Program-made: the position numbers and the translations under genes | Shown here: positions 37,801 to 45,941 of the stretch, in pieces | How the letters are laid out: every line of letters begins with the position of its first letter | How positions within the stretch are numbered: position 1 is the stretch's first letter | Notes under the pieces: model-generated | The model's database searches: none | What the model was told of the DNA's origin: nothing | Seen by the model: only the letters and a program-made list of their open reading frames with translations | Origin: Paraburkholderia edwinii | GTDB lineage: Bacteria > Pseudomonadota > Gammaproteobacteria > Burkholderiales > Burkholderiaceae | DNA length: 64,000 nt | Reading direction: 5' to 3' | Assembly: GCF_019428685.1 (NCBI RefSeq) | Contig: NZ_CP080095.1 | Location: forward strand, 2,294,001 to 2,358,000

Positions 37801-38364
37801 GGGGCGCATGACCTGGCTGACGTGCTCGTAGCCGGCCAGCGTGAGCTGCGACTTCAGTTTCGCTTCGTCGAGACGTTCGCCCTGCGCAAACGCGAACGTG
37901 TACGCAGCCATGAAGGACGCGGGCGGCATGCGGTAGAGCGCCGTGGTGGCGGGCACGAGCAGGATGTCGCAGCGGCCCTCACCGAGGTCGTGCAGCGTCG
38001 CGAGCCGTTCCGAGACCAGATCCTGGTGCGGCGAAAACGTGTCGTACGGCAGCGTTTCCCAGTCCGGCAGCAGCCGCACGCGTGCGTTCGGCGCGAAGTA
38101 CGGGATTTCCTGCGACAGGCGCTGTGCGTCGACGGCGCTGGCGCAGACGACGGCCAGCAGCGGCAGTTGTTCCTTGTACGCGAGGTGGTAGCGGGCGATC
38201 AGCAGCGCGTCGGCGGAACCTTGCGCGCCGTCGAACGCAAAGCGCTGGCCGGCTTTGACGGGTGCGACGGGGGGCTTCCACTGGGCAGCATACCGCTCTA
38301 CGGCGGTCCCCTGCGGAGGAGTCGGCTGCGGCGGATTCGACGGGGATGCGGCGGTGTCGGACAT
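34822..38364 (-). CDS. mfd: Transcription-repair coupling factor
   Basis: ATP-dependent translocase that removes RNA polymerase stalled at lesions and recruits UvrA. The 1180-residue protein has the UvrB-like N-terminal module (about 30-330), RNA polymerase-interacting domain (with VVHAQHGIGRYMGL near 505), SF2 helicase motor with Walker A GDVGFGKT (652-659) and DEEH box 753-756, translocation motif region (RGRVGRSHHQAYSYLL) and C-terminal D7 domain. I choose the MSDTAASPSNPP start at 38362-38364. No Shine-Dalgarno precedes it; the coding strand there reads CCTCCTT instead. The frame is open to 38448, so a start a little upstream is possible. Confidence 0.94.
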   Translation of the reverse strand: MSDTAASPSNPPQPTPPQGTAVERYAAQWKPPVAPVKAGQRFAFDGAQGSADALLIARYHLAYKEQLPLLAVVCASAVDAQRLSQEIPYFAPNARVRLLPDWETLPYDTFSPHQDLVSERLATLHDLGEGRCDILLVPATTALYRMPPASFMAAYTFAFAQGERLDEAKLKSQLTLAGYEHVSQVMRPGEYCVRGSLIDLFPMGSPLPYRLDLFDDQVDSIRAFDPDTQRSLYPVRDVRLLPGREFPFDEASRTAFRSRWREVFEGDPSRASIYKDIGNGVPSAGIEYYLPLFFEDTATLFHYLPDGSHLVFTGDLDASIKRFTADTKQRFNFLSHDRDRPILEPQRLFLSDEDFFTLAKPFARLTLPAKAEGGWAAPLPNLALDRHAEDPVTALRAYLDTTPNRVLFAVESAGRRETIAQLLAENDLRGGPADSFEAWLSADARFSIGVAPLASGFALPGEGIAIITETELYGPLARRAGRRRQEQASNVDSMVRDLSELKVGDPVVHAQHGIGRYMGLVTMDLGEGETEFLHLEYAGESKLYVPVAQLHVISRYSGADPESAPLHSLGSGQWEKAKRKAAQQIRDTAAELLNLYARRAAREGHAFKLDPRDYVKFAESFGFEETPDQAAAIAAVIGDMTSGKPMDRLVCGDVGFGKTEVALRAAFIAVMGGKQVALLSPTTLLAEQHTQTFSDRFSDWPVRIAELSRFKTTREINAAIQQINEGSVDIVIGTHKLLSSEVQFKRLGLVIIDEEHRFGVRQKEALKALRAEVDVLTLTATPIPRTLGMALEGLRDFSVIATAPQKRLAIKTFVRREEDSVIREAMLRELKRGGQVYFLHNEVETIENRRAMLEALVPEARIAVAHGQMHERELERVMRDFVAQRANVLLCTTIIETGIDVPSANTILIHRSDKFGLAQLHQLRGRVGRSHHQAYSYLLVHDPQGLTKQAQRRLEAIQQMEELGAGFYLAMHDLEIRGTGEVLGDKQSGEIHEIGFQLYTDMLNDAVKALKDGKEPDLTAPLAATTEINLHAPAILPADYCGDVQERLSLYKRLANCEHNDSIDGIQEELIDRFGKMPPQAHALVETHRLRLAARPLGISKIDAGEAVIALQFIPNPPVDGMRIIEMVQKHKHIKLAGQDKLRIETRSPDLAVRVATVKETLRALGAPARGAAGQRVTAQ

Positions 38365-38579
38365 AAATAAGGAGGAACGGCCGTGAATTGTGGCAACTAG
38401 TGTGTCAACTGCGGTGTCTAGCTTCGGGAACTCATGTCCGGCTAACACTTCGAGGCTATCTTCGGTGCAAGCGTCGGCTGAAGCGCGACAGAAACGGCAA
38501 GTTTACGCGTGTCGGGACGTGCGAGCGAAAGACCTATTATAAAATCCGACCTTCACTTTGACTTCGCAGCATCCGTTCT

Positions 38580-39308
38580 GTGACTCCCCGCCTCTTTGCC
38601 CTGATTCCCGGTGCGGGCACCGGCAGCCGTTCCGGCGCGCCGATGCCCAAGCAATACCGAAGCGTCGCCGGACGCGACATGCTGCATTACTCGCTCGCGG
38701 CGTTCGACGCGTGCAGCGAGTTTTCGCAGACGCTTGTCGTGCTCGCGCCGAACGACCAGCATTTCGACGCGCGCCGCTTCAGCGGCCTGCGCTTTGCGGT
38801 GCGGCGCTGCGGCGGCGCATCGCGGCAGGCGTCGGTATTGAACGGGCTGCATGCGCTCGCCGAGTTCGGCGCGCACGACAACGACTGGGTGCTTGTGCAC
38901 GACGCGGCACGCCCCGGCATTACGCCCGCGCTGATCCGCTCGCTCGTCGACGCGCTGAAGGACGACGCGATCGGCGGCATTATGGCGCTGCCCGTTGCCG
39001 ATACGCTCAAGCGCATCGCGCCCGACACCGATACGCGCATCTCGCGCACTGAAGGCCGCGACGGGCTCTGGCAGGCGCAAACGCCGCAGATGTTCCGCAT
39101 CGGCATGCTGCGCGAGGCCATTTTGCGCGCGCAGCAGGACGGCCACGATCTGACCGACGAGGCGAGTGCGATCGAGTGGATCGGCCATGCGCCGCGGCTC
39201 GTGCAGGGGAGCCTGCGCAATTTCAAGGTCACCTATCCCGAAGATTTCGATCTTGCGGACGCGATCCTGAGCCGGCCGGCTGCCACGCTCAACGCCGCTT
39301 CTTCATAA
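38580..39308 (+). CDS. ispD: 2-C-methyl-D-erythritol 4-phosphate cytidylyltransferase
   Basis: Third step of the MEP isoprenoid pathway: MEP plus CTP gives CDP-methylerythritol. It is 242 residues with a GTG start. The nucleotide-binding loop [17 protein letters not shown] (residues about 10-26; usually PAAGxGxR), [10 protein letters not shown] and [10 protein letters not shown] region with conserved [16 protein letters not shown] are typical. It is divergent from mfd across 215 bp that contains an AT-rich TATTATAAAA stretch (38535 on) that may be its -10 region. ispF follows after 31 bp. Confidence 0.93.
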   Translation: MTPRLFALIPGAGTGSRSGAPMPKQYRSVAGRDMLHYSLAAFDACSEFSQTLVVLAPNDQHFDARRFSGLRFAVRRCGGASRQASVLNGLHALAEFGAHDNDWVLVHDAARPGITPALIRSLVDALKDDAIGGIMALPVADTLKRIAPDTDTRISRTEGRDGLWQAQTPQMFRIGMLREAILRAQQDGHDLTDEASAIEWIGHAPRLVQGSLRNFKVTYPEDFDLADAILSRPAATLNAASS

Positions 39309-39339
39309 AAACAACGCGCTAAAAAATACGGACCCCACC

Positions 39340-39819
39340 ATGGATTTCAGAATCGGACAAGGCTACGACGTGCATGCGCTCGTGCCGGGCCGGCCGCTTA
39401 TCATCGGCGGCGTGACTGTGCCTTACGACCGCGGCCTGCTCGGTCATTCGGACGCGGACGTGCTGTTGCATGCGATTACCGATGCGCTTTTCGGCGCCGC
39501 GTCGCTCGGCGACATCGGCCGTCATTTTCCCGATACGGACAAGGAATTCGCCGGCGCCGACAGCCGCGTGCTGCTGCGCGAATGCGCGGCGCGCATTGCG
39601 CGCGCCGGCTTTTCGATCGCGAATGTCGACAGCACGGTGATCGCGCAGGCGCCGAAGCTTGCGCCGCATATCGATGCAATGCGCGCGAATATCGCGGCGG
39701 ATCTGCAACTGCCGCTCGAGCGCGTCAACGTGAAGGCGAAGACCAACGAGAAGCTCGGCTATCTCGGGCGCGGCGAAGGGATCGAGGCGCAGGCCGCGGT
39801 GTTGTTGATGCGGGCCTGA
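39340..39819 (+). CDS. ispF: 2-C-methyl-D-erythritol 2,4-cyclodiphosphate synthase
   Basis: Fifth step of the MEP pathway; a trimeric zinc enzyme that cyclises CDP-ME 2-phosphate. It is 159 residues, the usual length. The zinc ligands are Asp10 and His12 ([11 protein letters not shown]) and His44 ([15 protein letters not shown]); the conserved [24 protein letters not shown]-terminal part is present. It forms the common ispD-ispF operon and ends in a terminator at 39917. Confidence 0.96.
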   Translation: MDFRIGQGYDVHALVPGRPLIIGGVTVPYDRGLLGHSDADVLLHAITDALFGAASLGDIGRHFPDTDKEFAGADSRVLLRECAARIARAGFSIANVDSTVIAQAPKLAPHIDAMRANIAADLQLPLERVNVKAKTNEKLGYLGRGEGIEAQAAVLLMRA

Positions 39820-39916
39820 GGCTGAAGCGCGGATTGGCGCGAGCGGGGCGCGGAGCGGGGTAGACGCGCCCGTGCGTCGGCGAGCAGCATGCGAAAAAGC
39901 CATTTCTGAAAAGCAG

Positions 39917-39946
39917 AACGCCACGCAGATCATGCGTGGCGTTTTT
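39917..39946 (+). terminator. Intrinsic terminator after ispDF
   Basis: Stem AACGCCACGCA / TGCGTGGCGTT around loop GATCA, followed by TTTTT. A second small hairpin with TTTTT (about 39976-39997, GCGCA-AAAG-TGCGC) follows 30 bp later, making a tandem terminator region ahead of the convergent ahpD. Confidence 0.85.
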
Positions 39947-40020
39947 GCATGAGCGCGGCGATATCGTGTATCGCCGCGCGCAAAAGTGCGCGTTTTTGCC
40001 GCGCGGCGTGCGTGCCTGCG

Positions 40021-40545
40021 TTACTTGCCTTCAGCCGCAATCACCAGCGCCGCGGCATTGACCACCGCTGCAATCCGGCCGACGTCGCGCAGTTGCGTCG
40101 AGCTCATGCCTTCCTTGAGCAGCGTCTCGAAGTGCGACTTCACGCAGAAGTGGCACTTGCCGATGATCGATGCGGCCAGCGCGTACATCTCGAAGCGCCG
40201 CTTGTCGACGCCGCCATGCGACGCATAGGCATTCATCCGCAGACCGGCCGGCTGTCCCTTCAAGTCGGCGTTATCCGTCATCTCGACGTACGGATACCAG
40301 ACGTTGTTCATGCCCATCAGCGCGGCGGCCGTCAGCGCGCCGTTCGTTTCTTCGGGCGACAGCACGCCCGCGTTGCGGATCGCGGCGACCAGCGCCGGAC
40401 TCTTCGACGCAAACGCGGCAGCCAGTGCGACGCCGACCGCGTCGTTGCCTTCGAGCGACGAGCGCGCGATCGTGCCGTCGAGGTTCAGCCGGATGTCCTT
40501 CGCATAGTCGGGAACAAGTTCTTTGATCGCGGACAAGAATTCCAT
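40021..40545 (-). CDS. ahpD: Alkyl hydroperoxide reductase AhpD-type
   Basis: A 174-residue carboxymuconolactone-decarboxylase-fold protein with peroxidase activity and/or reductant role for AhpC. The redox pair Cys131-Cys134 with His138 forms the CHFCVKSH motif (CxxCxxxH), preceded by MYALAASIIGK. AGGAG lies 8 bases before the ATG. Downstream of ahpC on the same strand, separated by a 76-bp gap that contains an intrinsic terminator, so ahpD probably receives only read-through transcription. Confidence 0.93.
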   Translation of the reverse strand: MEFLSAIKELVPDYAKDIRLNLDGTIARSSLEGNDAVGVALAAAFASKSPALVAAIRNAGVLSPEETNGALTAAALMGMNNVWYPYVEMTDNADLKGQPAGLRMNAYASHGGVDKRRFEMYALAASIIGKCHFCVKSHFETLLKEGMSSTQLRDVGRIAAVVNAAALVIAAEGK

Positions 40546-40570
40546 AGATATCTCCTATCGAGTTGCCGAT

Positions 40571-40608
40571 AAAAAAGCCCGCCGGCTTTTTCAAGCTTAG
40601 CGGGCTTT
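40571..40608 (-). terminator. Intrinsic terminator/attenuator between ahpC and ahpD
   Basis: Read on the minus strand: AAAGCCCGC (40608-40600), a 17-base loop, GCGGGCTTT (40582-40574) then TTT. The loop contains AAAAGCC, which can pair with the right-hand GGCTTT arm instead (AAGCC-GGCG-GGCTT), so a terminator and a smaller competing hairpin are mutually exclusive. Confidence 0.75.
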
Positions 40609-40621
40609 CAGCTGCAATGGC

Positions 40622-41170
40622 TTACAGCGTGGCGCCGCCGACTGCGCGGTTGCACGGGCACAGTTCGTCCGTTTGCAGGCCGTCCAGAATACGCAGGATT
40701 TCCGTCGGGCTACGGCCGACGTTCAGGTTGTTGACCGACACGTGCTGAATCGTGTTGTCCGGATCAACGATGAACGTTGCGCGCAGTGCGACACCGGCTT
40801 CGCGGTCACGCACGCCCAGTTGGTCAACCAGTTCGCCCTTGACGTCGCCGAACGAGTAGTGGTTCAGCTTGTCGAGGTCCTTGTGAGCCTGGCGCCATGC
40901 GAGCTTCACGAATTCGTTGTCGGTGCTGCCGCCGAGCAAAACAGCGTCGCGCTCTGCGAAATCCTTGCCGAGCTTGCCGAATTCGACAATTTCCGTCGGG
41001 CAGACGAACGTGAAGTCCTTCGGATAGAAGTAAATGATTTTCCACTTGCCCGGGAACGACTGTTCGGTGATTTCTTCGAACGCCGACACGCCGTTCTCTT
41101 CGTGGTGATTAAAGCCAGGCTTCGCAGCGGTGACGGTGAAAGCTTCGAGTTTATCGCCGATGGTTTTCAT
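40622..41170 (-). CDS. ahpC: Alkyl hydroperoxide reductase subunit C (2-Cys peroxiredoxin)
   Basis: Reduces hydrogen peroxide, organic peroxides and peroxynitrite. It is 182 residues, starting MKTIGDKLEAFTVTA. Peroxidatic Cys57 sits in DFTFVCPTEIVEF, and resolving Cys171/Cys173 in TDELCPCNRA. The pairing with AhpD rather than AhpF is as in mycobacteria and many beta-proteobacteria. A consensus promoter lies 165 bp upstream (41335-41363) with a dyad over its -35 region, suggesting regulated expression, possibly by a LysR-type peroxide sensor such as OxyR (inference). Confidence 0.95.
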   Translation of the reverse strand: MKTIGDKLEAFTVTAAKPGFNHHEENGVSAFEEITEQSFPGKWKIIYFYPKDFTFVCPTEIVEFGKLGKDFAERDAVLLGGSTDNEFVKLAWRQAHKDLDKLNHYSFGDVKGELVDQLGVRDREAGVALRATFIVDPDNTIQHVSVNNLNVGRSPTEILRILDGLQTDELCPCNRAVGGATL

Positions 41171-41334
41171 GCAGACACTCCTATGTGAAAGTGGCAAACG
41201 GTCAGGAACGGGTCATTCAAAACGGGGATTGCTAAACACGGAACCGCAATCGTCCGGATAAATCTGTTTGGGTTTGTTCGGTGCTGCCGAGCGTCAAGGC
41301 TCGCTGGAGCCGTACGTCGCGCCCCACGAACGAA

Positions 41335-41366
41335 ACTATAACTCTATTGCTATTTGTGGTCAATAG
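41335..41366 (-). promoter_or_regulatory. ahpC promoter with overlapping dyad
   Basis: Minus strand: -35 TTGACC (41363-41358), 17-bp spacer, -10 TATAGT (41340-41335), an excellent sigma-70 match that implies a leader of about 160 bases. The dyad CTATTG-N11-CAATAG (41344-41366) covers the -35 box and spacer; the T-N11-A geometry and the CTAT/ATAG ends fit a LysR-type operator. The rest of the 381-bp gap 41171-41551 shows no gene. Confidence 0.65.
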
Positions 41367-41551
41367 TTTTTCACTAACGGAACGGATAGATTTTCTTCAA
41401 AGCGCCGATAGTGTGCAGCCGGGAGATTGTTTCGGTTTCACCGGAGGCAGTCTTGTTTTATATAGGGGCGAATCGGAGAAAACGGTGAATCTTCCGATCA
41501 AACCAAGAAACTGCGTGCATCTTCTGAAAGATCTGCCGCTTTCGATCCGGC

Positions 41552-42901
41552 TCAACCGCTCTTCGCGAGCGGAAATTCGATCGTCACCTCAAGGCCCGGA
41601 CCCGGCGACCGGTTGCGCAGCCGCAACGCGCCACGATAGCGGCCGACCAGCCGCTGCACGATCGCCATGCCGAGGCCGGTCCCGTTTGCCTGCGTACGCG
41701 CCGAATTGACACGGTAAAACGGTCGTGTGACAAGCGCGAGTTGGTCTTCCGGAATGCCCGGACCTTCGTCGACGACGGACAGCTCGACGCGCGAATGCGA
41801 TACCCGCGTTTCGAGAATCACGTGCGGAATGCCGTCTTCTTCGCTCAAGCCGTACTTGCGCGCGTTCTCGATCAGATTGCCGACGACGCGCCGGATATCC
41901 GTTTCATCCGCCTCGATAACCGCCGAGGGCGCGAGGCGCGTGATCAGCCGGATGCCATCTTCGGTCGACATCCGCGCCGCGAGTTCTCCCGCGATCACCG
42001 ACAGATCGACGGGCTCGGGCATACGCTGCACCGGGCGCGCGTAATCGAGGAAACGCCCGATGATCATATCCATCTGCTCGATGTCGTCGATCATCGCGTC
42101 CTTGGTCGTCTGATCGGACGGGCTCATTTCCGTCTCGAGTCTTAAGCGAGCAAGCGGCGTGCGCAGGTCGTGAGAAATGCCGGCAAGCATCAGCGCGCGA
42201 TCGGCTTCGAGCTGCTCGAGATCGCGCACCATCTGGTTGAAGCTTCGATTCGTTTCGGCCGCCACGCCGAGGCCGCGTTCAGGCAACTGCTCCGGCGATT
42301 GCCCGGAACCGACCCTGCGCGCCGCCATCGCGAGGCGCGCGAATGGCCGGTTCACGAGACTCGTGATAAACGCCGCGCCGAATAGCGACAGCGCGAGCGC
42401 AAATATGCCCCAGCCGGCCCATTGCAGGCCGGTCACGTTATCGAGCTGATCGCGATCGAGCGCGACCCAGTAATCGTCGTCGTCGATCTTGAAGCTGATC
42501 CACACACCCGGTATGTCGTTCACCGACTGCGCGATGATCGTATCGTCGCCAAGACGTCCGCGGATGTCATGCTCGATCAGGCGGTTCAGCGATTCGTCGG
42601 GTTGCAGCTTGTATTTATCGGTGGTTTCGCGCGGGTATACGCGCACGCCTTCATTGCTCTCGAGGTCTTGCAGCAACGCGCGGCGCAGGTCGGGATCGGA
42701 GTAGAGCAGTGCGGTGCGCGTGAGCTTCACGATCGCGACGAGCTGGAGCGCGACGCGCTGCGCGCGAGGCTCGCGCTCGATCACGCGAAAGCTCTGGAAC
42801 CACGCGGCGAGACTGACCGCGATCAGCAGCGCGATCAGCAGGAACGTACGCCAGAAGAGGCCGCCGAACGCGAGCGTCAGGAGGCGCCGGTCGATCCGCA
42901 T
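41552..42901 (-). CDS. envZ: Osmosensor-type histidine kinase EnvZ
   Basis: A 449-residue membrane kinase: TM1 (about 16-36; WRTFLLIALLIAVSLAAW), periplasmic domain (about 37-158), TM2 (about 160-183), HAMP (about 184-236), HisKA with His244 in LAGISHDLRTPLARLRLE, and HATPase (N box GNLIENARKYG, DEGPGIP, GTGLGMAIV). It phosphorylates and dephosphorylates OmpR. The ompR stop lies 43 bp upstream, so the two form the ompR-envZ operon. No terminator is seen after it before the ahpC promoter region. Confidence 0.92.
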   Translation of the reverse strand: MRIDRRLLTLAFGGLFWRTFLLIALLIAVSLAAWFQSFRVIEREPRAQRVALQLVAIVKLTRTALLYSDPDLRRALLQDLESNEGVRVYPRETTDKYKLQPDESLNRLIEHDIRGRLGDDTIIAQSVNDIPGVWISFKIDDDDYWVALDRDQLDNVTGLQWAGWGIFALALSLFGAAFITSLVNRPFARLAMAARRVGSGQSPEQLPERGLGVAAETNRSFNQMVRDLEQLEADRALMLAGISHDLRTPLARLRLETEMSPSDQTTKDAMIDDIEQMDMIIGRFLDYARPVQRMPEPVDLSVIAGELAARMSTEDGIRLITRLAPSAVIEADETDIRRVVGNLIENARKYGLSEEDGIPHVILETRVSHSRVELSVVDEGPGIPEDQLALVTRPFYRVNSARTQANGTGLGMAIVQRLVGRYRGALRLRNRSPGPGLEVTIEFPLAKSG

Positions 42902-42944
42902 GCGGCCTTCTTATCGAAGAACAGACTCCACGCAGCGAGCAAAT

Positions 42945-43670
42945 TCAGGCTGCGCCGTCAGGAATGAACACGTATCCGAGACCCCAGACGGTCTGGATAA
43001 AGCGGGGACTGCCGGGATCGGGTTCGATCAGTTTGCGCAGACGCGAAATCTGCACGTCGAGACTGCGATCGAAGACTTCGTATTCGCGGCCACGTGCGAG
43101 CTCCATCAGCTTTTCGCGCGACAGCGGCTGGCGCGGATGGCGGGCAAACACCTTCAATACCGAGAACTCGCCGGTGGTGAGCGGAATTTCCTGGCCGGCC
43201 TTGGTGAGCGTTCGCGTGGCGAGATTCAGCGCAAACTCGCCGAACTCGAACACTTCGGACGTTTCCGAGGGCGCGCCCGGCAATTCGGAAGGCGACTGGC
43301 GTCGCAGCACGGCATGAATGCGCGCGACGAGTTCGCGTGGGTTGAACGGTTTCGGCAGATAATCGTCGGCGCCCATTTCGAGGCCGACGATGCGGTCGAC
43401 GTCTTCGCCCTTCGCCGTCAGCATGATGATCGGCGTGCGGTCGTTGCTGCCGCGCAGACGGCGGCAGATGGAGAGCCCGTCCTCGCCCGGCAGCATCAGG
43501 TCGAGCACGAGCAGATCGAAGCGCTCGCGAACCCAAAGCTTGTTCATCGACGGCGCGTTTTCCGCGACATATACGTTAAAGCCCTGCTCGCCAAGGTAGC
43601 GGCGCAGCAGATCGCGCAAGCGCGGGTCGTCGTCGACGACGAGGATTTTCGAAGGGTTTTTGGTTTCCAT
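42945..43670 (-). CDS. ompR: OmpR-family response regulator
   Basis: A 241-residue receiver plus winged-helix regulator: acidic pocket VVDDD (11-15), phospho-accepting Asp57 in LLVLDLMLPGEDGL, Lys in YLPKPFNPREL, and a C-terminal DNA-binding domain with LTTGEFSVLKVFARHPRQPL and RSLDVQISRLRKLIE. I prefer METKNPSKILVVDDD (43668-43670) as start; the ATG 9 bases further upstream (43679) is equally in frame and no clear ribosome binding site decides. Divergent from the 43908 gene. Confidence 0.93.
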   Translation of the reverse strand: METKNPSKILVVDDDPRLRDLLRRYLGEQGFNVYVAENAPSMNKLWVRERFDLLVLDLMLPGEDGLSICRRLRGSNDRTPIIMLTAKGEDVDRIVGLEMGADDYLPKPFNPRELVARIHAVLRRQSPSELPGAPSETSEVFEFGEFALNLATRTLTKAGQEIPLTTGEFSVLKVFARHPRQPLSREKLMELARGREYEVFDRSLDVQISRLRKLIEPDPGSPRFIQTVWGLGYVFIPDGAA

Positions 43671-43907
43671 GGTCGGCATCTTAGCGCGATTAGAAAGGGG
43701 AACGCGTTTGAGGCATTTATCGAGTAACAGTCAGTTACAAAATTTACCCGGCCTGTGGCACGGCGTAAAGCGGGCGCGCTTACACTCCTTTACTGTTTGC
43801 GCCTGTTCGGTAGATACTTCACAAGACCAAAACTTTCGCGCCCGGTTTTTGCCGGAATCACCATACGCATTTGAGGTAGCCGGTTGCTGCGTCACGAAGG
43901 GAAAAAG

Positions 43908-44243
43908 ATGAAGGGAGGGGTTTGGCCGAACGTGCGCCTGAGCGTGATTGCGCTGGCTGCAGCGAGTACGTTCGCGGCCGCGTTGAGCCCGCCTGCGTAT
44001 GCCGATCCTCCGCCTCTTGCCGACCGCGCCGTTCCTCCTCATCCAGCTTCGCATCCCCGTTCGCGGGCGTCTCACTCACCACGCAAACAGCCCCAGGAAA
44101 CACCGGCTTCCGATCCGATCGTGCGCACGGCGGTGCCGCCGGATCTTGATCAACGCCGTCGCGATGGGCATATGACGCCCGAGGAGCGGCGGCTGCTGCG
44201 CCAGCATATCGAAGATGCGGTACGCGAGTTGTACAAGCGTTAA
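43908..44243 (+). CDS. Small exported Pro/Arg-rich protein
   Basis: A 111-residue protein with a signal peptide (residues 1-33; LSVIALAAASTFAAALSPPAYA, cleavage before DPPP). The mature region is Pro/His/Arg/Ser-rich and disordered (PPHPASHPRSRASHSPRK), ending in a compact charged helix MTPEERRLLRQHIEDAVREL, the only part that looks folded. GGGA lies 8 bases before the ATG at 43908. It is divergent from ompR and 90 bp upstream of the DUF1501 gene. No function recognised; the end helix resembles a conserved motif of small Burkholderia exported proteins. Confidence 0.7.
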   Translation: MKGGVWPNVRLSVIALAAASTFAAALSPPAYADPPPLADRAVPPHPASHPRSRASHSPRKQPQETPASDPIVRTAVPPDLDQRRRDGHMTPEERRLLRQHIEDAVRELYKR

Positions 44244-44333
44244 GCGTGTTTCTTAGGCAGGGTTCGTGTATCGGGCATGTTTTGTTTGCCGATTGGCGAG
44301 CCATGCCTTATCGACAACGGAGCGAGACACGGC

Positions 44334-45425
44334 ATGAAGCGACGCGAGTTTCTGTCGGTTGCGGCCGCTGCGGGAGCGGCGTTTTCGTTGCCGCGTATTG
44401 CGCTCGGCGCTGCGCTGACAGGTGCCGGAAACTTCGCTTCGGGTTGCGTTAATGTCTCCGCGAACGGCGCTTTAGCGTCCGCATCTGCATCTGCATCTAC
44501 GTCTGCGACGTCCGCGGGCGGCGGTCGCAAACTGCTTGTTCTCATCGAGCTCAAAGGCGGTAACGATGGACTCAACACCGTCGTGCCTTATGCCGATCCG
44601 CTCTACTACCGTCTGCGACCACGTGTCGCTGTGAGCCGCGATACGGTGCTGCCCATCAGCGAGCGCGCGGCGCTGCACCCCGCGCTCGCGCCGCTGATGC
44701 CGCTTTGGCAAAGCGGTCAACTTGCGGTCGTGCAAGGGCTCGGTTATCCGCAATTCAACCGGTCGCATTTTCGTGCGAGCGAGATCTGGGACACCGCGTC
44801 CGATGCGCATCGGTACTTGCGCGATGGATGGATTGCGCGCGCGCTGGCGCAACGCGATGCGGGCCACGCGATGCGGGGCGGAGGAGGGCTCGTGGTTGGT
44901 AGCGCGGAGCATGGGCCGCTTGCTGGTGCCGCGTGTGCCGTGCCGACGTTGATGTCGTCGTCGATGGGGGAGGTGGCACGCGCGCAGTGCATGCTCGATG
45001 CCTCGGTCATTCGTATCACGTTGAACGGCTTCGACACGCACTTCAATCAGCGCGAGCGGCACGCGGCGCGGCTCGCTCAGTTGGCGCAGGGTATCGACGC
45101 GTTGCGTGCGTCGCTAGTCGAACTTGGTCTCTGGAACGACACACTTGTCATGACCTGTTCGGAGTTCGGCCGCCGGCCTCGTGAAAACGATAACGGCGGT
45201 ACAGAGCACGGCAGCAGCGCGCCGCACTTCGTGATCGGCAGCCGGGTGCGCGGCGGACTTTATGGCGCGCCGCCGGCGCTGTCGCAACTCGACGGCAATG
45301 GCAATCTGCCGATGGCGATCGACTTCAGGTGCCTTTATGCGACCGTGCTTCGGTCATGGTGGGGATGCGACGCGGCCGCGGTGCTCGAGCGGCGCTTCGA
45401 GCCGCTGCCTTTGCTGCGTGTATAG
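44334..45425 (+). CDS. Tat-exported DUF1501 family protein
   Basis: A 363-residue protein with a twin-arginine signal (MKRREFLSVAAAAGAAF) and DUF1501 hallmarks: LIELKGGNDGLNTVVPYADP, NRSHFRASEIWDTA, LNGFDTHFNQRERHAARL and TCSEFGRRPRENDNGGTEHG. This is an alkaline-phosphatase-like/sulfatase-like fold group (family knowledge); the His and Asp residues in these motifs are probable metal ligands. DUF1501 genes are commonly paired with a DUF1800 gene; none lies next to this one. A Ser/Ala/Thr repeat (ASASASASTSATSA) separates signal and core. GGAG lies 14 bases upstream of the ATG. Confidence 0.85.
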   Translation: MKRREFLSVAAAAGAAFSLPRIALGAALTGAGNFASGCVNVSANGALASASASASTSATSAGGGRKLLVLIELKGGNDGLNTVVPYADPLYYRLRPRVAVSRDTVLPISERAALHPALAPLMPLWQSGQLAVVQGLGYPQFNRSHFRASEIWDTASDAHRYLRDGWIARALAQRDAGHAMRGGGGLVVGSAEHGPLAGAACAVPTLMSSSMGEVARAQCMLDASVIRITLNGFDTHFNQRERHAARLAQLAQGIDALRASLVELGLWNDTLVMTCSEFGRRPRENDNGGTEHGSSAPHFVIGSRVRGGLYGAPPALSQLDGNGNLPMAIDFRCLYATVLRSWWGCDAAAVLERRFEPLPLLRV

Positions 45426-45560
45426 CGGGGAGCTGATCGGTGTGTGACGGACGACCCCGAGGGCAACCATACGTGCCGCGCTATGCCTAACGCGTGCCGC
45501 GCGCCTCCGATGGAGGCGTTCCGGCCGATGGGCAAAGCCCACCGGTTTTCATGCGCTTTC

Positions 45561-45647
45561 TGGTGCGAGGAGCGGGACTCGAACCCGCACACCCTTGCGG
45601 GCGTCAGGACCTAAACCTGGTGCGTCTACCAATTTCGCCATCCTCGC
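45561..45647 (-). tRNA. tRNA-Leu (anticodon TAG)
   Basis: An 87-nt class II tRNA on the minus strand: acceptor GCGAGGA pairs with TCCTCGC, D arm GCGAAATTGGTAGACGC, anticodon stem-loop CCAGG-TTTAGGT-CCTGA (anticodon TAG, reading CUA), a long variable arm CGCCCGCAAGGGTG, T arm with GGTTCGAGTCC, discriminator A and encoded CCA. Confidence 0.96.
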
Positions 45648-45941
45648 CGCCGGGCGCATAGCGCCCGATGTCTGGTCGTCTCAACAGATGCCGGTGCATT
45701 TTGACTCGTCGTCGAGTGCTCTTATTGCTGATCGTCTGCCACATCTTGCACCGGCGCGGCATGGTCGAAAGCGTGAGCGCGAGATTCTACCCGATCGGCA
45801 TTCGCTTGTCTGCAACCGGGCGTCGATTGCAATGCTACAATTTTCGACTCGCCAGAAGAAGCGACGCGGCGCCGTCGGGCGCCTGCCGATGATTCACCTA
45901 CGCTTCGCCACGTCACCCCCTACGCCAATATCGCCCATCCC

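Noticed and set aside
41330..41370. Canonical E. coli-type OxyR site
   Set aside because: ATAG and CTAT tetramers are present, but the spacing does not fit ATAG-N7-CTAT repeats; only a LysR-like dyad can be supported.
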